64,000 nt of DNA from Paenibacillus sp. DMB20 (lineage in GTDB: Bacteria; Bacillota; Bacilli; Paenibacillales; Paenibacillaceae), in assembly GCF_000987955.1 (NCBI RefSeq), contig NZ_LAZU01000025.1:310001-374000 (forward strand). Reading direction: 5' to 3'. Of this stretch, positions 43,576-51,696 are shown one piece after another. The notes beneath the pieces were generated by a model, which saw only the letters and a list, made by a program, of their open reading frames with translations, searched no databases and was not told the DNA's origin. Position 1 is the first letter of the stretch. Each line of letters begins with the position of its first letter. A program made the translations under genes and the position numbers.

Positions 43576-43617
43576 AAAAGCCCCTTTCTTCCGCTTTAAC
43601 GGAAGAAAGGGGCTTTT
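43576..43617. terminator. Bidirectional terminator
   Basis: An 18-bp perfect stem (AAAAGCCCCTTTCTTCCG with its complement) around a 6-base loop, with A- and T-runs at the two feet, between convergent genes. Confidence 0.93.
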
Positions 43618-43635
43618 TGTGACTTTTCCGCTGAA

Positions 43636-44004
43636 TTACAATCTTCTGAATCCGTTAGGCAGAATGCCGGTTCTGCGAATTTGGCGGATTTGCGCAAGGG
43701 TAAGCCGGAAATTGGCCATGACTAGAGACTCCGGATCTTCTCCTCTGATAATGTCGTCCAAGTCAGCAATGTTTGTATTGCCGCGGAATACTCTGAATTG
43801 TCCCCTGAAATTCGGACGGGTGAACAGCACGAGCGTTGCGTTCGGGTTAGGGGAGAAGAAGCGCAGGCTCTCGATATCGTCAAACCGGTTCTCTAAATTG
43901 CGGATTCCCAAATTGCCGCGCAGGACAAAACGTTGGCCTCTGAAATTCTCCTCCGTAAACAGACGAAGTCTTGGAAAGACTTGCGAGATGGTTGCTTTGT
44001 TCAT
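43636..44004 (-). CDS. Small beta/gamma-crystallin-like protein, two Greek-key repeats
   Basis: A 122-residue protein made of two similar units. Unit one: LRLFTEENFRGQRFVLRGN then FDDIESLRFF. Unit two: LVLFTRPNFRGQFRVFRGN then GEDPESLVM. The F/Y-x4-5-F-x-G pattern is that of beta/gamma-crystallin Greek keys, and DDIES and EDPES fall where the calcium motif (N/D-N/D-x-x-S/T) lies. A third basic segment (LAQIRQIRRTGILPNGFRRL) ends it. No signal peptide, so cytoplasmic or spore-located. The start has GAGGAGGTGAG. Calcium-binding and a protective role are inferences. Confidence 0.78.
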   Translation of the reverse strand: MNKATISQVFPRLRLFTEENFRGQRFVLRGNLGIRNLENRFDDIESLRFFSPNPNATLVLFTRPNFRGQFRVFRGNTNIADLDDIIRGEDPESLVMANFRLTLAQIRQIRRTGILPNGFRRL

Positions 44005-44126
44005 ATATTTCTCACCTCCTCGCTATCAAGTTATGCGGTTTTGGAGTATTTGCTTGGTTGGGAGGCGGGGGTAATCCGTTGGTTTCAAAGAAACAAAAAT
44101 TTAAAGTAAACCCTTTCACGCCTTTT

Positions 44127-44135
44127 TGATATAAT
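44127..44135 (+). promoter_or_regulatory. Extended -10 promoter of fumarase gene
   Basis: TGATATAAT lies 78 bases before the fumarase start; no good -35 is present. Confidence 0.5.
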
Positions 44136-44212
44136 AGAATGGATGAAAAATGTGTATCCGGAATGCTGTCATCAGCTGCCTGGTCATTAGAGAGAGGGGA
44201 AAGTAAACGGAT

Positions 44213-45766
44213 ATGAAGCATTTTGAGGAAAGCGTATACCGGCTGATCGTCGAGACCTCCACGAACCTTCCGGGGGATGTCCGCAGAGCGGTTAACCGCG
44301 GGCGTGCAGCAGAGGATGCCGCTACCCGTGCAGGCCTTGCCTTGTCGACGATCGCACAAAATATCGAGATGGCGGAACATGAGGTGTCTCCGATCTGCCA
44401 GGATACGGGCATGCCGACTTTTGTTGTACATACCCCCGTCGGCGCGAACCACATGGAGATGAAAAAGGATATTCGCAACGCTGTCGTACGGGCAACGCGT
44501 GACGGCAAGCTGCGTCCGAACTCCGTGGATTCCCTGACCGGCAAAAACAGCGGGGACAATCTCGGACCCGGAACGCCGGTGATCCATTTTGAGCAGTGGG
44601 AACAGGATACGATCGATATCCGTCTCATTTTGAAAGGCGGCGGCTGCGAGAACAAGAATATCCAGTACAGCCTTCCTGCAGAATTGGAGGGACTGGGCAA
44701 AGCCGGACGCGACCTGGACGGTATCCGCAAATGCATCCTGCATGCCGTATACCAGGCGCAGGGACAAGGCTGCAGCGCAGGTTTTATCGGCGTCGGCATC
44801 GGCGGGGACCGGACAACCGGTTATGAGTTGGCCAAGCAACAGCTGTTCCGTCATATCGACGACGTGAACCCCAATCCGGAACTGCAGAAACTCGAAGATT
44901 ACATTTTGGAAAATGCGAACAAGCTGGGCATCGGCACGATGGGTTTTGGCGGCGAGGTAACACTGCTCGGGTGCAAAATCGGTGCCATGAACCGGCTTCC
45001 GGCAAGCTTTTTCGTATCGGTCGCTTATAACTGCTGGGCATTCCGCCGGCAAGGGGCATTGATCGATGCGGCTACAGGCGATATTCGGGAATGGCTTTAC
45101 GAGAGCGGCAAGGGCATATCCATGAATGCGGAATCCCAGGCCGAGACGGCCATCGCATCGAGCGATGACGGCAAGCCGGCTTCCGGCCGGGAAATCGTGC
45201 TCCAAACGCCGATCAGCGAAGAACAGATCCGCAGCCTCCGTGTCGGAGACGTTGTGGTCATCCGCGGGGAAATGCACACCGGCCGCGATGCGCTGCATAA
45301 ATATTTGATGGACCATGATGCCCCGATCGATCTGAACGGTACGGTCATTTACCACTGCGGACCCGTCATGCTGAAAGATGACGAGGGCTGGCATGTCAAG
45401 GCGGCCGGACCTACAACAAGCATCCGGGAGGAGCCGTATCAGGGCGATATTTTGAAAAAGTTCGGCATCCGCGCGGTCATCGGCAAGGGCGGCATGGGAC
45501 CGAAAACCTTGCAGGCTCTGCAGGAGCACGGTGCCGTATATTTGAATGCCATCGGAGGAGCCGCACAGTATTATGCCGAATGCATCAAGAAGGTAAACGG
45601 CGTCGATTTTATGGAATTCGGCATTCCGGAAGCCATGTGGCATCTGGATGTGGACGGCTTCGCTGCCATCGTGACGATGGACTCCCACGGCAACAGCCTT
45701 CATGCGGATGTAAGCAAGAATTCCGCGGCCAAGCTGGAGATGTTTAAAGAGCCCGTTTTTGCGTAA
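44213..45766 (+). CDS. fumA: Class I fumarate hydratase (iron-sulphur)
   Basis: A 517-residue single-chain class I fumarase with fused alpha and beta parts. Putative [4Fe-4S] cysteines are in PICQDTGMPTF, KGGGCENKN and AQGQGCSAGF. Substrate residues are in GIGGDRTTGYELAKQQLFR. The beta part begins near residue 330 (VLQTPISEEQIRSLRVGDVV) and has RGEMHTGRDALHKYL and GPTTSIREEPYQGD. It interconverts fumarate and malate and is oxygen-sensitive. B. subtilis uses the iron-free class II enzyme (CitG), so this is a notable metabolic difference. GAGGGGAAAG precedes the ATG. Confidence 0.93.
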   Translation: MKHFEESVYRLIVETSTNLPGDVRRAVNRGRAAEDAATRAGLALSTIAQNIEMAEHEVSPICQDTGMPTFVVHTPVGANHMEMKKDIRNAVVRATRDGKLRPNSVDSLTGKNSGDNLGPGTPVIHFEQWEQDTIDIRLILKGGGCENKNIQYSLPAELEGLGKAGRDLDGIRKCILHAVYQAQGQGCSAGFIGVGIGGDRTTGYELAKQQLFRHIDDVNPNPELQKLEDYILENANKLGIGTMGFGGEVTLLGCKIGAMNRLPASFFVSVAYNCWAFRRQGALIDAATGDIREWLYESGKGISMNAESQAETAIASSDDGKPASGREIVLQTPISEEQIRSLRVGDVVVIRGEMHTGRDALHKYLMDHDAPIDLNGTVIYHCGPVMLKDDEGWHVKAAGPTTSIREEPYQGDILKKFGIRAVIGKGGMGPKTLQALQEHGAVYLNAIGGAAQYYAECIKKVNGVDFMEFGIPEAMWHLDVDGFAAIVTMDSHGNSLHADVSKNSAAKLEMFKEPVFA

Positions 45767-45795
45767 TCTGTCCATATATATGAAGTATTCATACA

Positions 45796-45832
45796 AGCAT
45801 TCCTTGGCCGCTCCCGGTCCGGGGATGCTTTT
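45796..45832 (+). terminator. Terminator of fumarase gene
   Basis: AAGCATTCC pairs with GGGGATGCTT around CTTGG-rich sequence, followed by six T. Confidence 0.65.
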
Positions 45833-46020
45833 TTCATATAGGAACGTTGGATTCCATTTCTCCGAGAAACGCCCCTTTTTTCAAAAGGACGGCGAAGCCG
45901 TTTTCTTCTTGCCCGGAAGTGGTTGCGGTCAAAGAATTTGAGGTTTATCATGGGAAACAAATGAGAGATATATAAAGCCAGCTGATTTTACGACTATTTT
46001 ACCGGTAAAGGGAGAGATGG

Positions 46021-47808
46021 ATGAGACCGTTTCGTAACCGCTTGACCCTAATCATGATGACGCTGATCGGCCTGTCGATGCTGGGTGCCGGCTTTGCCAT
46101 GGCCAATGTGTTCAAAGAATCCCACATCAAGCTGCAGGAAGAGAATATGGTCAGGGAGATCAACCTGATCCAGGCGACGTTGGAGTTCCCGCCTCTTACA
46201 GGCAAGGAGGCCGCCGAATATTATACGGACAAGTCCCTGCAGCTCGAAGCCTTGGCGGATGCCAGGGTTACGTTTATTGCAAAAGACGGTACCGTGATCG
46301 GGGATTCCGAGAGCGATCCCGGAAAAATGGACAATCACGCCCATCGGGAAGAGATGATTCAAGCGGAAAAGGAAGGAACCGGCCGGACGATCCGTTACAG
46401 CAGCACTTTAGGACAGGATATGATCTATGTGGCACGGCCCGTAAAGCAGGGAGCTTTTGACGGATACATCCGCTTATCCATGAGTCTTAATCAGGTGGAT
46501 GAGGGCGTCCGCCAAGGGTGGATGGTGATGGGTGGCGGTTTGATCATTCTTTTTATGGTGGCTGCACTGGTTAGTTACCGGATCGCCGCAGGCCTCACTT
46601 CGCCATTGGAAAAAATAACGAGGGTAGCCCGCCAGATTACCCGGCTCGATTACGACGCCCGCGTACAGATTCACCGGAGGGATGAAATCGGACAGCTGGC
46701 CCAAGCCATCAACGGGATGGCGGACAGCCTGCAAACGCAGCTGAAAACGATCCGGGACAATGAGGACATGCTGCAAAGCGTATTGAACAATATGACCGGG
46801 GGGATTATCATGCTCAGTCATGACGGCCAGATTGTGCTTGTGAACCGGGCAGCAGAACAGATGCTTGGCGTTAAAGCGGCACAGGTGACGGGAAAATCTT
46901 ACCGCGAGCTGAGGCAGCATTACGAGCTGACCAAGCTGATGGAGGAAGGGCTTGAGCACCGCACGAATTTTCGCGAGGAACGGAGTTTGTACTTTCCGGT
47001 CGAATCGATTATCCGTCTCGATGGAGTGACCATGTCCCAGGATGACGGCTCCTACCGCGGCATGCTGTTCCACCTGCAGGACGTCACGGATATCCGCAGA
47101 CTTGAGCGGATGCGCAGCGAATTTGTCGCCAACGTTTCGCATGAGCTGAAAACGCCGCTTGCGGCGGTAAAGGGCTTTGCCGAGACCTTGTTAGGCGGCG
47201 TGAGCGACGAGAAAACTTCGAAGTCGTTCCTTCAGATTATTTACGATGAATCCGAGCGGTTGAACCGGCTGATCCGGGACATTCTCGAGCTTTCCAAGAT
47301 CGAGTCCAAGCGGAGCGCCATGGAATATTCGCCGGTGCATCTGGCTTCGTTTTTCGAGTCGCTGTGGAAATTCATGGAGCCGGAGGCCGCCAAGAAAAGA
47401 ATTTCCCTGGATATGCAGGTCCCCGAGGAGCTCTTCATGGAAGGGGACGAAGACAAATTAAGGCAAATATTTACCAATCTGCTCTCCAACGCCATTAATT
47501 ACACCCAGGAGGGGGGAAAGGTGCTGTTAACGGCCGGCGATATCCATAAGGAAGGCCATGGGGATGCCATTCGCTTTATTGTCAGGGATTCCGGGATCGG
47601 TATCCCCAAAAAAGATCTTCCGCGTATTTTCGAAAGGTTCTACCGGGTGGACAAGGCGCGCTCCAGAAGTTCCGGCGGAACGGGGCTCGGGTTATCGATC
47701 GTCAAACATCTCGTGGAACTGCACCACGGCTCCATCAAGGTTGAAAGCGAGCTGGGGATGGGGAGTTCCTTTATTATCGAAATGCCGCTGCTTCAGGAAA
47801 ATGATTGA
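46021..47808 (+). CDS. phoR: Phosphate-responsive sensor histidine kinase PhoR (PnpS-like)
   Basis: A 595-residue membrane kinase: helix 1 (about 8-28), an extracellular sensor part, helix 2 (about 166-188), HAMP (about 189-240), PAS (about 250-340), HisKA with FVANVSHELKTPL (phospho-accepting His374), and an ATPase domain with NLLSNAINYTQ, DSGIGIPKKDLPRIFERFYR and GGTGLGLSIVK. It should phosphorylate the PhoP-like regulator encoded next. Unlike B. subtilis, the kinase gene comes first. TTTACG and TTTACC 11 bp apart (45987 and 45998) lie just before the start. Identity as PhoR rests on domain order and on its Pho-gene neighbours. Confidence 0.88.
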   Translation: MRPFRNRLTLIMMTLIGLSMLGAGFAMANVFKESHIKLQEENMVREINLIQATLEFPPLTGKEAAEYYTDKSLQLEALADARVTFIAKDGTVIGDSESDPGKMDNHAHREEMIQAEKEGTGRTIRYSSTLGQDMIYVARPVKQGAFDGYIRLSMSLNQVDEGVRQGWMVMGGGLIILFMVAALVSYRIAAGLTSPLEKITRVARQITRLDYDARVQIHRRDEIGQLAQAINGMADSLQTQLKTIRDNEDMLQSVLNNMTGGIIMLSHDGQIVLVNRAAEQMLGVKAAQVTGKSYRELRQHYELTKLMEEGLEHRTNFREERSLYFPVESIIRLDGVTMSQDDGSYRGMLFHLQDVTDIRRLERMRSEFVANVSHELKTPLAAVKGFAETLLGGVSDEKTSKSFLQIIYDESERLNRLIRDILELSKIESKRSAMEYSPVHLASFFESLWKFMEPEAAKKRISLDMQVPEELFMEGDEDKLRQIFTNLLSNAINYTQEGGKVLLTAGDIHKEGHGDAIRFIVRDSGIGIPKKDLPRIFERFYRVDKARSRSSGGTGLGLSIVKHLVELHHGSIKVESELGMGSSFIIEMPLLQEND

Positions 47809-47821
47809 AGCAGCAAGGGCG

Positions 47822-47853
47822 TTAACATTGGGATAACATTCCCTTGATATAAT
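47822..47853 (+). promoter_or_regulatory. Pho-box array and extended -10 promoter of phoP
   Basis: TTAACA (47822), ATAACA (47833) and TTGATA (47844) stand exactly 11 bp apart; TTAACA is a perfect half-site and ATAACA differs at one base. TGATATAAT (47845-47853) gives an extended -10 overlapping the last hexamer. This indicates PhoP autoregulation from a promoter between phoR and phoP. Confidence 0.7.
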
Positions 47854-47901
47854 TTAATCAAAAAGCGAACCAAAAATAATCGGTTTTAAGGCGGGGGTAA
47901 G

Positions 47902-48615
47902 ATGGCACAACGTTTGCTTGTCATTGAAGACGAACCGACACTTTCTCGGCTATTGTCTTACAATTTGACCCAGGAAGGATTTAACGTAACCGTAGAGGAG
48001 CATGGAACTTCGGGGTACGAACGCGCCTCGAAAGAAACCTTTGATCTGATTCTGCTGGATGTCATGCTTCCGGGCATGAACGGGTTTGATATATTGGAGA
48101 AGCTGCGTCAGCAGGGGATCAAAACGCCGATCATTATTTTGACGGCCAAAAATGCCGAAGAAGAAGTCGTTCAGGGCTTGAAAATGGGGGCGGATGACTA
48201 TATAACGAAGCCGTTCGGCGTATCCGAGCTCCTTGCCCGCGTCTCGGCCGTCATGCGGAGGGTATCCGGGCATTCGGAAGAAGCCGCCGGCGTATCGGTC
48301 GATAAGGGGAACGTCATCATTCTCGGACAATTGGAGATATACCCCGATAAATATGAGGTCAAGCTTGGCGGTCAAAACATCAACCTTAGACCCAAGGAGT
48401 TTGAAGTGCTTTTGTACCTCGCCAGAAAACCGGGTGTCGTATTGTCCCGGGACGATCTGATGAATGTTGTCTGGGGATTTGATTATATCGGAGGCCAGCG
48501 GACGGTGGATGTGCACGTCAGCTCTTTGCGAAAGAAGCTTGAACTCGATCCCGATTCGGTATTTATCGATTCGATCCGGGGAGTCGGTTATAAGCTCGTT
48601 GTTAATCCCAAATAA
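47902..48615 (+). CDS. phoP: OmpR-family response regulator PhoP
   Basis: A 237-residue response regulator. The receiver domain has the acidic pair in VIEDEPTL, the phosphorylation site in LILLDVMLPG (Asp53), Thr in IILTAKNAEEE and Lys in YITKPFGV. The DNA-binding winged helix (about 135-235) includes LRPKEFEVLLYLARKPGVVLSRDDLM, VDVHVSSLRKKLE and DSIRGVGYKL. It is a close relative of PhoP/YycF types; Pho-like repeats in its own promoter and near pst genes favour PhoP. It should activate phosphate-starvation genes at 11-bp-spaced sites. Confidence 0.9.
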   Translation: MAQRLLVIEDEPTLSRLLSYNLTQEGFNVTVEEHGTSGYERASKETFDLILLDVMLPGMNGFDILEKLRQQGIKTPIIILTAKNAEEEVVQGLKMGADDYITKPFGVSELLARVSAVMRRVSGHSEEAAGVSVDKGNVIILGQLEIYPDKYEVKLGGQNINLRPKEFEVLLYLARKPGVVLSRDDLMNVVWGFDYIGGQRTVDVHVSSLRKKLELDPDSVFIDSIRGVGYKLVVNPK

Positions 48616-48676
48616 ACGACTTTCGACTTACGGTCTCAGGCTTGTTTAGGAATAAAGAATTAGAAAATACGATGCG

Positions 48677-48730
48677 TTTACACTTGGTTTATATTAAACA
48701 AACACAGGCTTTACATTCCTCGTCTAATAT
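48677..48730 (+). promoter_or_regulatory. Four Pho-box hexamers upstream of the CBS-chemoreceptor gene
   Basis: TTTACA (48677), TTTATA (48688), CAAACA (48699) and TTTACA (48710) are exactly 11 bp apart; three match TT(A/T/C)A(C/T)A perfectly. A -10 (TAATAT, 48725-48730) follows and no -35 is present, the layout of a PhoP-activated promoter. Confidence 0.75.
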
Positions 48731-48765
48731 GGGTCTTAAGAACCTAAAAAGGGGAGTGGAGCTGC

Positions 48766-49857
48766 ATGACGCTGCTTCAGCTTAAGACGCAATCAGGGGT
48801 GGACAAGGTTACGGACATCGATAAAAGAACCGGCTCGAAAACCGTGGAATATGAGGGGGCTGCGGATACCACGCTGGCTTCCTGGAGAAAGGTACCCATC
48901 ATCGGAAGGTCCAAAACCTGCCGGGAAGTGATGGACTTGTTTATATCGAAAAGGGATGTCCCTTGCATTGTATTATGCCGGGATTCGGAAAAGCCGGGGG
49001 GAATCATCATGCGGGATACGTTTTACCGGCTGATGAGCGGCAGGTTCTCAAGGGAAATCTACGATCACCGCCCTGCTGCCGAAATTGCCGACAAGGAGCC
49101 CATGATCGTCGGCAGGTCAGAGCCGCTTTCGCAAATTCTCCAAAAGGCGCTGGAACGCCCGGAATCCCGGTTTTATGATTGTGTTTTGGTTGAGGAGCAG
49201 GGGGAACTCTTGGGCGCTCTAACCGTGCGCGACCTGCTTCGGCTGTCCGCCGAACTTCAGGAGCGGGCCGAGCGCAGACGGGAAGAAATGCTGAAAGACA
49301 CCACACGCCATACCCGCAATATTGAAATGTCGTTAACCAAAGTGGCCGAAGCGGCGGAGTTGACCAAGGCAAAGTGCGAGCAGATAAAGGAATGGGCCGG
49401 CTCCGGCAGAGTAAAGCTTGACCGGGTCAACACCTCGTATTTGAACCTGGTTCAAGACATGGAAAAGCGGGCCGAATTTGTTTCGGATCTCCTGAACAAT
49501 ACGAAAGGGATATCGGAAATTACAAGCCAGATCACGGAAATTGCGAACCAAAGCAGCTTGCTCGCCTTGAACGCGTCCATCGAGGCTGCCCATGCGGGCG
49601 AACATGGCAAGGGCTTTCAGGTTGTGGCTGCGGAAGTGCAGTCCTTGGCCAAACAAACCAGAACCTTGTCATCGAGCATTTCCGGACTCCTTCAGCATAT
49701 CCAGCGGATTGTGATGGACACCTCGCAGGTTACGGAAACCAGCCTGCTGGAAATCCGCGGGTGCGGTAAGTTTATCGCAGACGGGAGGCACAACTTCTTG
49801 GAGATGGAGGAGGCGCCCGGGACGTATCGCAGGCCGGAGGCCAAGTGCATGCCTTGA
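48766..49857 (+). CDS. Soluble CBS-domain chemoreceptor-like protein
   Basis: A 363-residue protein without signal or membrane helices. Residues about 40-165 form a CBS pair ([73 protein letters not shown]). A coiled linker leads to a methyl-accepting signalling hairpin with the conserved tip region [27 protein letters not shown] (read in two parts) and [10 protein letters not shown]. It should bind a nucleotide and signal to CheA/CheW or a related partner. The C-terminal 25 residues ([16 protein letters not shown]) look atypical for the family. Its promoter has four Pho-box hexamers and the gene lies between phoP and pstB2-phoU. Confidence 0.85.
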   Translation: MTLLQLKTQSGVDKVTDIDKRTGSKTVEYEGAADTTLASWRKVPIIGRSKTCREVMDLFISKRDVPCIVLCRDSEKPGGIIMRDTFYRLMSGRFSREIYDHRPAAEIADKEPMIVGRSEPLSQILQKALERPESRFYDCVLVEEQGELLGALTVRDLLRLSAELQERAERRREEMLKDTTRHTRNIEMSLTKVAEAAELTKAKCEQIKEWAGSGRVKLDRVNTSYLNLVQDMEKRAEFVSDLLNNTKGISEITSQITEIANQSSLLALNASIEAAHAGEHGKGFQVVAAEVQSLAKQTRTLSSSISGLLQHIQRIVMDTSQVTETSLLEIRGCGKFIADGRHNFLEMEEAPGTYRRPEAKCMP

Positions 49858-49970
49858 CGGGTGAAACAACGTCACGTCTTAAGCAGATCCGGCTCGAACT
49901 GTCCGCCATCCATGGTTCCGAATAACTCGACGCTCCTACTAAACTACTACATGTTCAAGCCTCTTTCGAT

Positions 49971-50024
49971 TTTACATTGTGTTTACAATTCCAGCGAATG
50001 AATATTACAAAAGATTAATATAAT
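49971..50024 (+). promoter_or_regulatory. Pho-box array upstream of pstB2-phoU
   Basis: TTTACA (49971), TTTACA (49982), AGCGAA (49993), ATTACA (50004) and TTAATA (50015) keep 11-bp spacing; the first two are perfect half-sites and the middle one is lost. TATAAT (50019-50024) forms the -10. Confidence 0.75.
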
Positions 50025-50084
50025 GGATATCTGGTGATAGCTGTTTTGTCCTGAGTGCTTAAATGAAGGAGACATGATCAACGA

Positions 50085-50840
50085 ATGGAATCCATTATTC
50101 AAATTGATAAATTGAACCTTTACTACGACACGTTCCATGCTTTGAAGCAGGTTAATCTGGATATACCCGAGAAAACGGTAACGGCTTTTATCGGTCCTTC
50201 CGGCTGCGGGAAATCCACGCTGCTTCGCACGCTGAACCGGATGAATGACATGATTTCGGGGACGCGGATTGAGGGCAGCGTGAAAATTCAGGGAAAGGAT
50301 ATTTACAGCGAGGACCTTTATGTGGAAGAGCTGCGCAAGCAGGTAGGCATGGTGTTCCAGCAGCCGAATCCTTTTCCGAAATCGATCTACGACAACATCG
50401 CCTACGGCCCGCGGCTGCACGGAGTCCGCAATAAATCCGAGCTGGACGGCATCGTGGAGCAGAGCTTGAAGCAGGCGGCCTTGTGGGAAGAGGTCAAGGA
50501 TTTTTTGAAGAGATCGGCACTGAGCCTCTCGGGCGGGCAGCAGCAACGTCTTTGCATTGCAAGGGCTTTGGCGGTTCAGCCCGACATTCTTCTCATGGAC
50601 GAGGCAACCTCGGCGCTTGATCCTATATCTACTTTGAAAATTGAAGAATTAGTTCAGGAATTAAAGAGTAAATATACGATTGTTATGGTTACGCACAACA
50701 TGCACCAGGCTGCGCGCGTTTCCGGAAAGACCGTCTTTTTCCTTAACGGGGAAGTGATCGAAGCGGCGGATACGGATGTGCTGTTCTCTACCCCTTCCGA
50801 TGCCCGGACGGAAGATTATATTTCCGGCCGCTTCGGCTGA
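50085..50840 (+). CDS. pstB: Phosphate ABC transporter ATP-binding protein (copy 2)
   Basis: A second 251-residue PstB, with Walker [10 protein letters not shown], signature LSGGQQQR and switch [12 protein letters not shown]. Walker B reads [13 protein letters not shown], with Thr-preceding Ala where the first copy has Pro-Ala. The end is DYISGRFG. No permease or binding-protein gene is beside it; phoU follows by 35 bases. It could serve the pstSCA complex or act with PhoU in signalling. The start ATG follows GAAGGAG and a strong Pho-box promoter. Confidence 0.92.
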   Translation: MESIIQIDKLNLYYDTFHALKQVNLDIPEKTVTAFIGPSGCGKSTLLRTLNRMNDMISGTRIEGSVKIQGKDIYSEDLYVEELRKQVGMVFQQPNPFPKSIYDNIAYGPRLHGVRNKSELDGIVEQSLKQAALWEEVKDFLKRSALSLSGGQQQRLCIARALAVQPDILLMDEATSALDPISTLKIEELVQELKSKYTIVMVTHNMHQAARVSGKTVFFLNGEVIEAADTDVLFSTPSDARTEDYISGRFG

Positions 50841-50875
50841 GTATTGTTTATCATAGCGAATTGGAGGAGCGTTGA

Positions 50876-51535
50876 ATGATCCGGAGAATTGAGTTTGATC
50901 AGCAGCTTGATGAGCTGAGAACCCTGCTGAAAGAGATGAGCACGCATATGGAGGACGCCTTGGCGGCAGCCGTGTCGTCGCTTCAGACCATGGATACGGA
51001 GAAGGCCCGTCAAGTCGTTGAGCAGGATGCCCGGCTGAATGGGATGGAGGAGCAGATCATGGATATCGGCTCCCGCCTCATCGTGACGCAGCAGCCTGTT
51101 GCGAAAGACCTGCGCCGGATTCTGGTAGCCTTCCGGATCGCCAGCGATCTGGAACGGATGGGCGATTTGGCCCGGGACATCGCCAAGGTTACGATCCGTC
51201 TTCAGGGACAGGAGCTGATGAAGCCGCTGGTGGACATTCCGCGGATGTCCGATATCGTAAGGGCGATGGTATCGGAGTCCATCGAATCCTACCTGACGGA
51301 AAATACGGATTTGGCCTACAAAATGTCCCAAGACGACGATCAGGTCGACCATCTCTACAGCGTTATCCTGCATGATCTGTTCTCCCACCTGACTTCAAAT
51401 CCGGAAACCGCGAATCAGGCCATGCTGCTTGTTATGGTCGGCCGGTACATCGAGCGTATTGCCGATCATGCAACGAACATTGGAGAAAGCACCGTTTATC
51501 TCGTAACGGGACACCGCCCGGACTTGAATCAATAA
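50876..51535 (+). CDS. phoU: Phosphate transport regulator PhoU
   Basis: A 219-residue all-helical protein with two PhoU three-helix repeats: RRIEFDQQLDELRTLLKEMS, then EEQIMDIGSRLIVTQQPVAKDLRRILVAFRI (read in parts) and ERMGDLARDIAK in repeat one, and YIERIADHATNIGESTVYLVTG in repeat two; the E-R-x-x-D motifs bind metal. PhoU links the Pst importer to PhoR and inhibits the kinase when phosphate is plentiful. It ends with a good terminator. Confidence 0.94.
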   Translation: MIRRIEFDQQLDELRTLLKEMSTHMEDALAAAVSSLQTMDTEKARQVVEQDARLNGMEEQIMDIGSRLIVTQQPVAKDLRRILVAFRIASDLERMGDLARDIAKVTIRLQGQELMKPLVDIPRMSDIVRAMVSESIESYLTENTDLAYKMSQDDDQVDHLYSVILHDLFSHLTSNPETANQAMLLVMVGRYIERIADHATNIGESTVYLVTGHRPDLNQ

Positions 51536-51545
51536 GACTGTACGG

Positions 51546-51571
51546 CGCCGGCATAAGCCGGCGTTTTTTTT
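51546..51571 (+). terminator. Terminator of pstB2-phoU
   Basis: CGCCGGC and GCCGGCG around ATAA are followed by eight T. Confidence 0.93.
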
Positions 51572-51696
51572 GTGCAGAAATAAACTTAGGGCATCTTTGG
51601 AATGAAAACCATGCGGAATGGCCGCTGGAGGTTCGGTTTTAGAGGGAACCTATGTTATCATGTGAAAAGGAAAGTTTTAGAGGGGTAGGTGCCTGA

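Noticed and set aside
44012..45796. Minus-strand open frame (594 codons) opposite the fumarase gene
   Set aside because: Shadow frame of a clearly conserved enzyme; no ribosome site.
49780..49860. Frame break near the end of the CBS-chemoreceptor gene
   Set aside because: The last 25 residues look unusual, but no other frame gives a better chemoreceptor ending, so the gene is left intact.
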